A stretch of 64,000 bases of DNA from Sarocladium kiliense (lineage: Eukaryota; Ascomycota; Sordariomycetes; Hypocreales; Sarocladiaceae), in the NCBI GenBank assembly GCA_030734395.1, contig JAUZTG010000003.1, positions 682,001 through 746,000 on the forward strand, in the 5' to 3' direction. Under the pieces are notes generated by a model. The model searched no databases. It saw only the letters and a program-made list of their open reading frames with translations, and was not told the DNA's origin. This document shows, piece after piece, positions 11,918 through 21,358 of this stretch (position 1 is the first letter of the stretch; each line of letters opens with the position of its first letter). The position numbers and the translations under genes are program-made.

Positions 11918-12311
11918 TCAGATGAGAGTGATCTGCTCCCCCGTCTCTGTCTGCTTGGGATCGCCGGTGGCGCTCACACTGGGAATATGGGGCCACAGCT
12001 CGCAGTCTTCAAGCTGCGCTTTGGAGAGAAACTCATAGATATAGCTCATTCCTAGACGATATGTCAAGGAGCTTTGGGCGAGATGCGGGGAACCAGGGAC
12101 ATGTCGGAGGTCGTTGACTAGCAGACATGCTACCACCTCACACCACCTCAGATACGCCTTTTGGATTAGTTGGCCATGACATTTCCATCCGCGAAATTGA
12201 GTAGAACGTAGTGGCTGAATCTTACGCAAACTGTGAAACCCAGCCGCCGACTACATTATCCTCGGACACGGCTACTGGCTCCCATCCCGAGTAAATTGCT
12301 ACTGTTCTCAT
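11918..12311 (-). CDS. Tentative two-exon small hypothetical gene
   Basis: Proposed model of 104 residues: exon 12226-12311 (ATG, then RTVAIYSGWEPVAVSED), intron 12147-12225 with a GTAAGA donor, CTAAT branch and CTGAG acceptor, and exon 11918-12146. The second exon reads well (SLTYRLGMSYIYEFLS, LEDCELWPHIPSVSA). No family is recognised. The start codon lies only 20 bp from the start of the opposite-strand gene at 12332, which leaves almost no room for two promoters, so at least one of the two models is probably wrong at its 5' end. Confidence 0.3.
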
Positions 12312-12331
12312 AAGAACACACTTCTTTCAGC

Positions 12332-13054
12332 ATGCTATATCAGATCGCCGACGTAGTTCAAAACCGGCTGGTGCGAGAAGAATGCAGCAACAACTACTGC
12401 TTACGCAGAGTCGTGGGTCATTTCAGCGTTCTGGACATAGTGACCATGGAGTTCAATCAACGCGGGCTGCAGCATTCGGATAGGGGGGAATGCAATAAGA
12501 TCAGTGACAGGTGGCAGGAGAAGAAGAACAAGGAGCGAGACTTGGAAGACGAGTCTTCTGGTGACGACAGTTCAGACTCATCGTCCGAGTCTGATTATAT
12601 CATCGATATCGAGAAGCAAGATGACAATCCCTTTGACGAGCACACGGGGACTCAACCGCCTTCCTGGACCATGAGCCCTGCCGTAGATATGGACTTTGTG
12701 TCGGACATTGGGAAGTCCGTGGGCTACGTTACAAGATGCCTTGAGGGCTTTGAGGAGACGAACAAGATGCGCAGCGACGAGACCAAGACAGTGGTAGAGG
12801 AACTGGACGCAGAAGATGCAAAGCTTCAGTCTACCTGCTGTATACGAACAAAACCTCATCTATGCGAGAGAGGCCCTCATCGGGATACTTTGTCATTAAA
12901 GGACCACCCAAGGGCACTGGCAAATGACAACGAACAGACTCGCAAGCTCAGCGACGGCTCGACCGAGCCCTCAGGCAAGAACCAAGTCCTTTACGGGCTC
13001 AGCCGGAACAAGTCATGCCCAGAACTCCATCTCGAACACATCTATCTGCGTTGA
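12332..13054 (+). CDS. Hypothetical protein with acidic/serine-rich segment
   Basis: Open frame of 240 residues, intronless as read. Residues ~1-55 look folded (NNYCLRRVVGHFSVLDI). They are followed by a charged segment with a serine/aspartate run (GDDSSDSSSESD) and a hydrophilic C-terminus. No domain is recognised. The ATG is directly preceded by CTTCTTTCAG, a good 3' splice site, so this may be an internal or last exon of a longer gene whose upstream part I cannot identify. The serine/acidic run resembles casein kinase 2 sites, an inference only. Confidence 0.5.
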   Translation: MLYQIADVVQNRLVREECSNNYCLRRVVGHFSVLDIVTMEFNQRGLQHSDRGECNKISDRWQEKKNKERDLEDESSGDDSSDSSSESDYIIDIEKQDDNPFDEHTGTQPPSWTMSPAVDMDFVSDIGKSVGYVTRCLEGFEETNKMRSDETKTVVEELDAEDAKLQSTCCIRTKPHLCERGPHRDTLSLKDHPRALANDNEQTRKLSDGSTEPSGKNQVLYGLSRNKSCPELHLEHIYLR

Positions 13055-13517
13055 GACAAAGGGAGGAAAGAAAAGGAAGGAAAGAGAAAAGAAAGAAAGA
13101 AAGGGAAATAGGAAAGGGGGCCGGCTACGGTCATACGCCATGCTCTGTGCGACCTGGCTGTAGACGTCCCAAGGCGTCGAATTCTACCTCGTTTTGACGA
13201 AAACCATATGTTCCGCGTTATTTATAGCACAGACGTTTCTATATCTCCACGTCGAATGTGGCATTATACTGACCATAATACAAACCGTACCGGGGTGGAA
13301 ATGGAATGAGATTGATGTCAATCTTGAAAACACATCATTGCTTCGATAAAGTGCTCCGTAGCGTGCACGGTGTCGTCTTGTGCACACTTCTCCTCCCTTT
13401 CTCATTCTTCTTCCTCTTATTCATGTTTTTTTTTCTCTTTCCTTCAGAAGCCTCCCAAGCTGTTAGCAAGACACATTCATTCATGACGTGGTAAAACGCT
13501 GTATCAGTCTTGTGATT
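13055..13517. repeat. Low-complexity purine tract and intergenic spacer
   Basis: Positions 13060-13120 are almost pure A/G on the + strand, built from GGAAAGA-like units, just 3' of the preceding gene. A T/C-rich tract lies at 13385-13445. No gene is visible between the two convergent genes. Confidence 0.6.
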
Positions 13518-14423
13518 TCACTCCCAGGATGTCGAAGCAAGGCGAATCCTCGTCTTGTTGAGCTCATCCTTGAGCGTCATGTTCTCCTCCCCCAGCTTGA
13601 CGATCTTCCTCCTGGCGAGATCGAGTAGGTCGCCCTTGGTCAGGCTGCGATGGTTGTCGCACATGCTGTCGGTACTGCTGGTCTCGGACGACATGATGGC
13701 CGTCTGGAGCCGGACGAGGCTCTTCTTCAGCCTGGCCCGGTAGTTCTTCTCGATCTGGTTGTGGTTGGCGCGCGTTGTCAGGGATGCCCTAACCACGCCT
13801 TCCGACGACGAGCTGTTGACGGAGCCCGGGGACCTCTTGTGCCGCGCTCTTGACGGTGCGTTGTTGCAGGCGACCGCAGACCAGTTGGTGTGATTAGCAT
13901 TGCAAACATCTGGTCTCGCTGGCCGGCCCCACTTACGGCCTCGCCCACGGCCTCGCGCTCTGGGAGGGCTTGCAGGCTCGTCACATTTGTCACCAAAGAC
14001 GGAGTTGGCCAGCGTCTTGTTCGCGCTGAAGCCCGACGGACCCTGGCCAAGGGTGTAGACCTGCCTGGGCTCGTTGGGGGCCCGCTCGACAATCTGGGGC
14101 ATCAGTGGGAGCGCCAGCCCCTCGAGCCAGTTCTCCAGGTCCAGGTTTGAGGTGGGTGTCAGGCCAGTGCTGGGTTCCCAGAAGGCCATATCTGAATTTT
14201 CCGGGAGCAAGTGAGCCGGGAAGCTGTCCATTGACACGGGGCATGCCGAGTCCGATGAGAGACTCGTGCCAAACTGATTGAAAACATGCTCAACTTTGGT
14301 CTCCAAGCTGTCCGATCGGAACAATGGGGAGAGGAGGGTGGGTGCGAGGGGACTTGGGTCATTGAGCGTGTTCTGAGACAGCTGCCCTTCTGTGTAGCTG
14401 TTCAAGCTGGAGTCAGGGTTCAT
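13518..14423 (-). CDS. bHLH transcription factor, SREBP-like HLH type
   Basis: Nuclear DNA-binding regulator, 301 residues, intronless. The ATG at 14423 (context CACCATGA) was chosen because upstream in-frame codons are non-ATG. The C-terminal bHLH spans about 220-285: basic region NHNQIEKNYRARL with the Tyr that replaces Arg in SREBP-type factors, a loop rich in S/T/D, helix 2 LTKGDLLDLARRKIVKL, then a short leucine-containing helix. A basic stretch with RGRGRGRKWGRPARP around 155-175 resembles an AT-hook or nuclear localisation signal. The N-terminal half is acidic and Ser/Pro-rich, as in activation domains. There is no membrane segment, so it is not a sterol-anchored SREBP. Targets are unknown. 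Confidence 0.85.
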   Translation of the reverse strand: MNPDSSLNSYTEGQLSQNTLNDPSPLAPTLLSPLFRSDSLETKVEHVFNQFGTSLSSDSACPVSMDSFPAHLLPENSDMAFWEPSTGLTPTSNLDLENWLEGLALPLMPQIVERAPNEPRQVYTLGQGPSGFSANKTLANSVFGDKCDEPASPPRARGRGRGRKWGRPARPDVCNANHTNWSAVACNNAPSRARHKRSPGSVNSSSSEGVVRASLTTRANHNQIEKNYRARLKKSLVRLQTAIMSSETSSTDSMCDNHRSLTKGDLLDLARRKIVKLGEENMTLKDELNKTRIRLASTSWE

Positions 14424-14588
14424 GGTGCCGACTCCTGAGAAAACGACTGGAGATGCCAAAGGATACAATGTTGAGTGGTGCAGAAGACAGGATCAAAGTC
14501 AAGGATGAAGTGCTTCGGGTGAGGTTTTGCTGCGATGCGTCATGGCAGAGCCATGCTCACCTCCACTGAGGCAGATCTAGAGGTCCCT

Positions 14589-14594
14589 CTTATA
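14589..14594 (-). promoter_or_regulatory. TATA box of the bHLH gene
   Basis: TATAAG on the reverse strand, about 165 bp upstream of the ATG. The same TATAAGAG core occurs upstream of the neighbouring reverse-strand gene at 15996-16001. Confidence 0.45.
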
Positions 14595-15340
14595 CTGTAG
14601 AAGAACATACCGAGTATCTGGGACGCCAAGACCAGGATAGAGACAGGGTCAGAACCGGGGCGGTCTTTGCCAGGATCGAGTTGATGGCCAAGGGTCTTTC
14701 GTGCCGGGCACTCGTGGCGACGGTTCCAACGTTTTGGCCATCTCGGCTCTCGGCTGATTCCGCCCTTGCCCCTCCCCGGACACCGTACGATTTGTGAGAA
14801 AGATCATGGCCATACATACATCGAGCAAGAGGCATGTTCATGGACCATAGTCTAGACCCGACTGCCCAGGGCCGGGCGTGAGTGGTCGAGAGCTGCTGGT
14901 CCCGGGAACAAAGGCAGCAGCATCTGGCTGTGGCGTCATCGTCGCGCCAGTTGGGACATCCATTTGTGCCGGTGGCCATGCTCGCATGTAACTCTAAATG
15001 GCATGCATAGAAAGATTAGAAAGGTCGGGATTGGGGGGGAGCGAGGGTGAGACAGGCGTTTGCCATGTCCAGCGTGGACAGCCGTTCTAGACCCTGTGGG
15101 CGACATGGAAGGTTGGACCTCCCACTACGATAGGGGTGCCAGCACGGAGGCTGCTCTGCTTAAGCTAAGGTGAATGCACAACAAGGTATAGTATTACTAC
15201 AATCAGCTTACACGCAATGTTCAACTCATTCTGGTGCGCCCCATCGGACCAAAGCACAGTACCTAAAGCTACCCGGTCCCATATTGCGTCCTGAGCCAAG
15301 CATCGTTCAACAGGCGAACGTCTAGCCGAGGCCCACAGAA
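14595..15340. other. Upstream region of the bHLH gene
   Basis: A reverse ORF starting with ATG at 14979 runs into the bHLH promoter, but it is Cys/Arg-rich without any family look and I do not accept it. Otherwise spacer. Confidence 0.45.
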
Positions 15341-15885
15341 TCATCCTGTGCGCAGCCGGTTAGAACCTCCGCGTATGCTTTCGATGAAGGCGAAATCCTC
15401 GACGGTATCGAGGAGCAGCGTCGTCATGTACAGCTCGTGCTTGCGGTCCTCACTGCTGTAGCCGGGGTGGTGATGGCAGGCCGCTAGGGTCCACCAGCGC
15501 TCCAAGATCGGAATGGACGGGGTGCACGATCCGGACCCCGGGTTTGGCAGTGGGGTGAGCCTCAGCGCGGCCTTGCCGGGTCTGGCGGGCTTGGCGATCG
15601 AACCATGGCTGCGTGGTCGTCCACCTCGCTGCCGCCCTCGTTATCGCGCCGGGGCATGTGGATCTGAGTTGGGGCTTCCCTATGCTGTGAGGATGGCTGG
15701 GGAATGGGGTCTTCGTCTGAGAACGTGCTCGATGTCGACCCGCCCAGGCCTGCGGCGGACTCTTGCTTTTGCTCCTCCTGCCCGGACCGCCCTGCACCAC
15801 CATCCTCGTGTGGATGACTTGCCTTGCTCCCTGGTGACTTGAAGTAGCTTCTCATCTCTGCCATTGTTGTTGAGTCCATGGTCAT
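15341..15885 (-). CDS. Hypothetical protein, frame change unresolved
   Basis: A TATA box sits about 110 bp upstream and two ATGs (15885, 15879) start a hydrophilic N-terminus (MAEMRSYFKSPGSK). A convincing C-terminus in another frame ends at 15341 (ILERWWTLAACHHHPGYSSE, then KHELYMTTLLLDTVEDFAFI). The frames overlap between about 15560 and 15640 and must be joined by -1/+2. A 53-nt intron 15572-15624 (GTGGAC donor, AAG acceptor) would join them into 163 residues but lacks a branch site, so a frameshift or another splice is equally possible. Function unknown. Confidence 0.5.
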
Positions 15886-15995
15886 AAGAGTTCTTATTCT
15901 CTATTTTTGTGTGTGTTCTTGTTCTTGTTGTTGTTTTCTATCCTGCCCGTGCAGTCAGCGCCTGTCATGGTGCCGTGTCGCCCGTTTCGGCTGCT

Positions 15996-16001
15996 CTTAT
16001 A
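15996..16001 (-). promoter_or_regulatory. TATA box of the 15.3-15.9 kb gene
   Basis: TATAAG (reverse strand), placed as expected for a start at 15885 or 15879. It supports the gene being real despite the frame problem. Confidence 0.45.
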
Positions 16002-16485
16002 CTGATGGGTCCAGTACGTGTGCCGCGAGTAAATACCTTACCTCAGGTTTGCTTTGCTTGTGTCTGACTTGGGCCGCGTGCAACATCGCAGCGGGCACAT
16101 GTCGCTTTATATCTCGCATGGTGTCCCGACATGCTCAAGGGAACGTGTTTCTGACGTCTTTGCGCCATCTTGGATCATGGCTGCCAGTGGGCTGACTTTT
16201 GGAAGCATCAGATCATGTGCCGAATCTACCTGGGGCCCCCTCCGCTCGTCGGCACTCACCGCGGGGGCATGCCATCACTCCACCACGCAACACTGTGTAT
16301 CTGGGGCCCCCCTCCCCCGAGGCAGAACAACGCTGATGCCTCGAAACGACTATAAACCAGATGTCGAGCTGCATGCAATGTGCTTTTCATGCTTTACGAT
16401 ATGGGAGGTGCCAGCCCTACCTTAGGACACCACCAGCCACCCTTGCTTTGTCCAGTGCGCGACACACATCGCACCTACAGCCGTG
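16002..16485. other. Divergent intergenic region
   Basis: Shared upstream region of the reverse gene at 15.9 kb and the RING gene at 16.5 kb. It contains one TACCTTACC copy at 16034-16042. No gene recognised. Confidence 0.45.
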
Positions 16486-17062
16486 ATGGAGACGAATAAG
16501 ACTTCAACCCCCTATCACGGACTGACATCCAAAGGTGCAAACGTCACCATCCCAGTCGTCGTAGGATTCGTCCTCCTGTTCCTTATCGTTCTCGTCTTGC
16601 TGTCTTGGTGAGTCTGCACCTGTTTCCCTGGCATATCGTCCTAGATGTTCTTCCTGAAGCTCACACTACCCGACTGCGCAGGTTGGTAAAACGCAGCACC
16701 ACTTCTGCTTCTGCAAGCGATGTCGAAGCCAAAGGGAAGCCGCTGGACGCGGAGACCATAGATAAATTGGCCCCCGAGAGAATGTACTCGGAATGGAAGA
16801 AGGACATTGCCCAGAGCCGAACGCCGCCCGGTTCCAGTGGGAGCTACATAGTATGGTGCGTCGCTTCTGTCCCTAATCGGCATATTCCGCTATCTAAAAA
16901 GCCCTCTACAGCGCCATCTGTCTGAATGTCTTGGAGGACACCGACATCATTCGTCAATTACCGTGCGGCCATGTCTTCCATGCCCACGGCATCCAAAGGT
17001 GGCTTGAGAGGAATCACAATACATGCCCGCTGTGCAACCGCCATTACAGCTCAACAAACTAA
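16486..17062 (+). CDS. Membrane-anchored RING-H2-like protein lacking one zinc ligand
   Basis: Three short exons, 16486-16607, 16682-16855 and 16912-17062, joined by introns with GTGAGT and GTGCGT donors and GCAG and ACAG acceptors, give 148 residues. Residues ~22-43 form one transmembrane helix (PVVVGFVLLFLIVLVLL). The C-terminus is a RING-H2 finger of the RNF/ATL E3 ubiquitin-ligase kind: C99, C102, C117, H119, H122, W129, C137 and C140 in the pattern CAIC, LPCGHVFH, RWL, CPLC. The ligand expected three residues after H122 is Gly125 (codon GGC) instead of Cys, with His at 124. Either the site is remodelled or the finger is weakened. Each exon is too short to show as a long ORF. Confidence 0.8.
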
Positions 17063-17480
17063 CAGTGGAACCCGGTTCTCAGAAACGCAAGCAGCAAGAA
17101 TTCATTTATTGGTGTGGTAATTTGCCCAAAAACCTCCTGCAGAGCCTTTTGCAACCCTCGTACGAACATCTTGTGGTTATAGCCCGATGCCAGCAAACTC
17201 TAGATGATATCCTTAGAATTGCCATATACAGCATTATCCCTCATATAGGGACTTGGCGCATACGGGAGCGCCCGGGCAATGATAGTTGGGGAATGCAAGA
17301 TGAATTCGGCATAACAAGCCTTCTCGAGTTTAACAACTCGGACTCAAATATAGGGTATTCAACTGCATGTTGCATGCCCTCGTCGGCAACGAGGTCCCCA
17401 CTTATTCGCTAATGATACTGGATTGCAGCATTCCACAAACCCCTGTGCCCGCCCCCAGTCATGAGTCCTGTGAGGGGAGC
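17063..17480. other. Spacer before the AT-rich block
   Basis: Downstream region of the RING gene. No coding signal. Confidence 0.45.
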
Positions 17481-18130
17481 AGGATCTTATATAATTAGCT
17501 AAATTAATAATTAATTTAAGTTAAACCGATAGCTGAGAGATAAAAGAATTTAAACCTAAATAAATTACTTAACTTATCGTTATAAATCTATATATAAAAT
17601 AACGATAAGAACAAGGGCTTATCTAAGTACATTGTAATGGGCTTTCCCTAGTGTCACGGACAATTAGGTGCCGATAAGAGTTATGTATATTCTTAAGGAG
17701 TAGGAAGCTATTCATAGAGAGATGTGTGAGGGAAAAGGGTTACGCCATGTCTCCTCAGCCACAGTGTGGCTAGGTCTCGTCACATGCCCGTCCTTCTATC
17801 TCTTTGATGCCAGGCTGGGCTCAAGCCCAGACCATAACATACATAATCCTTTCAAACTTTGTAAAAATCATTATTATATAATCTTCTAGGTTAATAGCGC
17901 TTAAGAGTTAGGTTTCTTTTCAGGTTAAACTCTATATGATATGCAATTTATATACTAAAGTTGGTTTTCATATTGTGCTATTTACTTAATTCTATTTTTT
18001 AAGATACCCAAGCTTGTGAAATATATTTAAAGAGGATATAAACTGATAGAATAGTAACTTATATGATAAATAATAATATATCTTCTTCAAGTATTTCTTT
18101 TTGTTACAAGTTTCCTCAAGGGAAGGTTTT
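17481..18130. repeat. AT-rich block, probably RIP-mutated repeat relic
   Basis: Base composition changes abruptly to mostly A/T (for example TAATAATTAATTTAAG near 17505) and returns to normal near 18150. No open frame of note is present except a low-complexity Lys/Tyr/Leu one. Such islands in filamentous ascomycetes usually come from repeat-induced point mutation of transposon copies, which is an inference here. A less AT-rich core (17652-17839) sits inside. Confidence 0.5.
17652..17839. mobile_element. Possible solo LTR remnant
   Basis: A 188-bp segment starts TGTCACGGAC and ends CCATAACA, that is with TG...CA ends, and contains a perfect inverted repeat (AGCCACA/TGTGGCT, 17757-17771) and a near-palindrome around 17814-17829. 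It lies within AT-rich, apparently mutated DNA. The five bases on either side do not match, so there is no target duplication, and no primer-binding site or coding part is recognisable. Confidence 0.25.
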
Positions 18131-18353
18131 AAAGATGATAAGGGGTTATAGTGTGCACTGCACATACTTGCTGCATGCATCTTTACGTAATGAGGTTGTT
18201 TCGCCGAGTTTCCAAGCTCCTATTAGCTGAACTTCGACCTATTTGTCTTCTCTCCGCGACTTATCGAGGTTCTCCTCAGTCGTTTAAAATTGATCAACCA
18301 CGCTTGCGTCCTCTGGACGATTTTGACCACGAAACTATTGAAACCATCATATA

Positions 18354-19241
18354 ATGGCGAAGCCGACCGTTGTTCTCATCCCATGGGACCCCAACTCTAC
18401 TGAACATGTTGAGCGCATGGTTGAGCAGCGAGAAGCTTGTGGGTGGCATGCGCCACTTGTCGCGACTGAATGGAAGAAGGGCCACTTGGCCGGGAAGAAG
18501 TGTATCTACTGGGTTGTAAGTTATATGGCATTCATATTTCTATAGAGTTCATAGTACGGTGGTTCGCTAAAACTGATGTCTCAAAGATCATCCGACAAGA
18601 CGAGCAACTGTACGAGAAGTACACGAAGATGCACCAAGAAGCGTTCCCAAAGGTAGCCTCAGCCGTGCAATGCAGATGAAATCTCTCTAACTGTTTCATA
18701 GGAGTTTGGTAATCTCCTTGACACAAGCCAAACGCTGCTTAAGGAGCCGCGCCGGTCCACGGGCACCGAATTCCTTCCAATCGGGCATATTGCTCTCGAT
18801 GTTCACGACCCTGTGTACGCCGAGAAGCTAGGCCTAAAGATCCCTAAATCAGGCTCTTATTGGATCAAAAGTTTGTACATATCCTATGCGCTGCAAGGCC
18901 TGGGCGTTGGCAGAGCTGCCATGGACGCCGCCGAACGTATGGCGTCGGAGGAGCCTCTCAACGCCAGACACCTCCTACTAGACACCGTGCATCATGAAGA
19001 CCAGTCAAACGAAGAGTTTGCGATGGCCATATATGGAGGATCTTTCAAGGTAGGAGAGAACCCGGTACGAGCTGCCGGCTATGAGAAAAAGCTAACATTG
19101 ACCTAGGTTCCCACGCAGCCATGGTATGAAAGACGCGGTTATAGGTTGATAGGAACTGTCGAAAACCTCTACACTGATCCCGACCCTTCAGGGAAAGTCT
19201 GGCCTTGTAGGACAGTCTTTCTTCAAAAGGATGTAGCTTAG
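18354..19241 (+). CDS. GNAT-family N-acetyltransferase
   Basis: Transfers an acetyl group from acetyl-CoA to an unknown amine. Four exons, 18354-18515, 18587-18652, 18702-19049 and 19107-19241, all in phase, give 236 residues. The first intron ends with a non-consensus AAAG. The acetyl-CoA pyrophosphate loop is in SYALQGLGVGRAAMDAAERMA (the Q-x-x-G-x-G/A motif), preceded by the strand WIKSLYIS and followed by NARHLLLDTVH and WYERRGYRLIG, the usual last strand and helix. A short N-terminal region (VERMVEQREACGWHA) matches the substrate-side helices of these small fungal acetyltransferases. No substrate can be inferred from neighbours. Confidence 0.85.
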
Positions 19242-19879
19242 GCGAAGTTGCACCGCTGCCTTGACCTGCTAGATCATGGCCATACCATCTCGACTGCTGC
19301 ACTTGGAGTCGTGAAGGTAAGGTAGTTTCAGCTTCAGACATGGGATGTTTCTCGCAGATTGATACTGCTTTATGACATGAAATTTGGGGTTTTTATTAGG
19401 GAGTTTCTAGATATAGAGCCAGGGAGGTAGTAGTTAGCAGGGCCCTGAGATGCACCCACGTATCTTTCTACTCTGCTCCGAAAGGTCTTGGTGCGTTGAA
19501 TATTGCCGGAATGCTTACAGATGCCATCTTCTAGACGTCGCAGAGACGAATCTTGAATTTGAAGAACGTGAACAGGGAAGCAATTGTGCACTGTCAGATC
19601 GGGTACGTGGTCAGCTAGGCCATGACTCACTAACTAATCCGCTGTACGGAGTCTTGCCTGTCGTCATTCAAAGGGCGCGCCCGATGTCAGCCACAAGTGT
19701 GCATGTCTTTGTTTTAGCGGGGGGCTTGCCATGCGCAAGGCGCAAATTAGCTAATCCTGCCTTTGTAATGGGCTATTAGGAATCAGCTTGTGACTCCTAG
19801 ACAACATTTGCGACCTGAGATGACTTTATTCGTGCTTCTGTCAACAAGGGCGCGTATGGAGCTTCAACAAGTGTTCATG
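19242..19879. other. Intergenic
   Basis: No gene. It contains one GAAGGTAAGGTAG copy at 19314-19326. Confidence 0.45.
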
Positions 19880-19887
19880 TATAAATA
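19880..19887 (+). promoter_or_regulatory. TATA box of the small gene at 20.0 kb
   Basis: TATAAATA, 149 bp upstream of the ATG at 20029, followed by a C/A-rich leader (repeated ACC) typical of abundant fungal mRNAs. Confidence 0.5.
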
Positions 19888-20028
19888 TATTTATCTAACT
19901 GGCCTGCCAGATTGATCATCCCAACTCAAGCCTCGACTACTTCACTTCAACGGATACTATACACCGTATTGTCTTCTACCTACATCACCACCCTGACTAT
20001 TAATCGTAACAATAACACCACCACCACA

Positions 20029-20223
20029 ATGGATGCCACCAAGAACCACCTCAAAGTATTTTGGGCCGCTGTCGTCCGCCACGCTAAAGAGCACCACGAG
20101 TCCGTCAATGGTGCAGTCCAAGCCTACTATCCTCAACCGCTGTCGGCAGCTTTACCTGTCAGCGTCGGCAAAGCTGTATCCACGGCCTCGTCCTCTCCTC
20201 GATCGTCCTTCCAAAGGCCTTGA
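20029..20223 (+). CDS. Small hypothetical protein (64 residues)
   Basis: Starts MDATKNHLKVFWAAVVRHAKEHHES in a strong context (ACAATGG), with a TATA box and CA-rich leader. The N-terminal ~35 residues look like an amphipathic helix with several His. The tail is Ser/Pro-rich. It resembles the class of tiny, highly expressed, stress- or development-related fungal proteins in layout, but I recognise no family. A further 3' exon cannot be excluded. Confidence 0.5.
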   Translation: MDATKNHLKVFWAAVVRHAKEHHESVNGAVQAYYPQPLSAALPVSVGKAVSTASSSPRSSFQRP

Positions 20224-20551
20224 CGAATGCGCGCCTTGTCTACCGAGTCCACCCCGCCTCTTATGTGGCAACTTTGGGAAACAGATCTAAGAAGCACGCG
20301 ATGGAGCCCCATCTAGGCAGACGAGCAAAGATATTGGGGAATGTTCAAACCTGGCAGGGAAAACAATGTTTGAAAGGCGTTTGGTTCTCGGGAATGAGAG
20401 GAGTCTCCATTGTATTTTTCTGAGCGACTTGTATGGAAAGGATATAAACGCTGGTTTATACTTGTACCTGAATACGTAAATACTTAATGTTTGCCTATAT
20501 CAATTTATGACCGAGCTGATGCATAACTCGACCCTGGTGTAACAGTCGATC
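20224..20551. other. Short intergenic spacer
   Basis: 3' flank of the small gene. AT-rich from about 20455 to 20520. Nothing recognised. Confidence 0.4.
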
Positions 20552-20854
20552 TTACTGGGTAAGACAAACACTTATCGGGTTTGTGTTCTGGAACAAGTCA
20601 CGTAGTGACGAGTCTTTCTCACGAGTCTTGATTGATATGCAGTATCGTTCGCGATTGATTGTCAAAAGATGTCTCTCACTCAGTTGAATCATCGACGTGG
20701 TTGCGATGCTCTTTTCCTCATCGGCTGAGAGAGAGACAAGGATAGCTTGCAAGATACGAACGCGTAGAATAGTTTGCAAAATATGGATGGGGTCCTCAGG
20801 GAAGAGATCCAAGACAAGTAGCGCCCGCTCACGTGGCTCGACAGCATCCGGCAT
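20552..20854 (-). CDS. Doubtful 100-residue ORF
   Basis: ATG-started reverse ORF with protein-like composition (RALLVLDLFPEDPIHILQ, then SMIQLSERHLLTINRERY). Upstream in another phase there is a further protein-like stretch (DQVRLEALSYLAAS) ending in a stop, so this could be a degraded multi-exon gene. No domain recognised and no clear promoter. Confidence 0.25.
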   Translation of the reverse strand: MPDAVEPRERALLVLDLFPEDPIHILQTILRVRILQAILVSLSADEEKSIATTSMIQLSERHLLTINRERYCISIKTREKDSSLRDLFQNTNPISVCLTQ

Positions 20855-21358
20855 GCAGTCTTTGGTCTGTCATAGCAACAACGTTCCAGGGCTTGCAGCA
20901 AGATAACTGAGAGCTTCCAGTCGCACCTGGTCACAGCCAAGCTTCGTCTTTGGTCAATGGTTATCAAGAACATCAAGTGTTAGTCACAAGTGGAGTAATC
21001 TTAGCAGAATTTAATATGCTTTGTGTCATGAGGTCTATCATGCCCGCCATGACAATTCTATGCTCTGAAACCTTTCTAATGTAGGTGTAAATAAAACAAG
21101 AAGCAGCTCGCGCTATCGTCGCGAGCTCCTGCAGAGCTCCCATGCCATGCCCTTTTGGTACTTTTGAAGTATGCCCAACGCCAAAATCGCTGCAGTGAAA
21201 CAAAAGCCTGATGCACCGCCGGTATATGAGAAACGCACGAATTCCAAATGTCGCAGAGTGGTGATGCCGTTCCGTCGTCGTTGTCTGGTATAACACGCAA
21301 AGTCGGGAAGATGATAAAATCAGGTGTTGTCGCTGATGGTGTATGAGGGGAGAAAGGC
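20855..21358. other. Intergenic
   Basis: No supportable gene. Spacer at the 3' side of the PRELI gene. Confidence 0.4.

Noticed and set aside
14590..14979. Reverse 129-codon ORF starting with ATG
   Set aside because: Cys/Arg-rich with no recognisable domain, and it overlaps the bHLH gene's TATA region.
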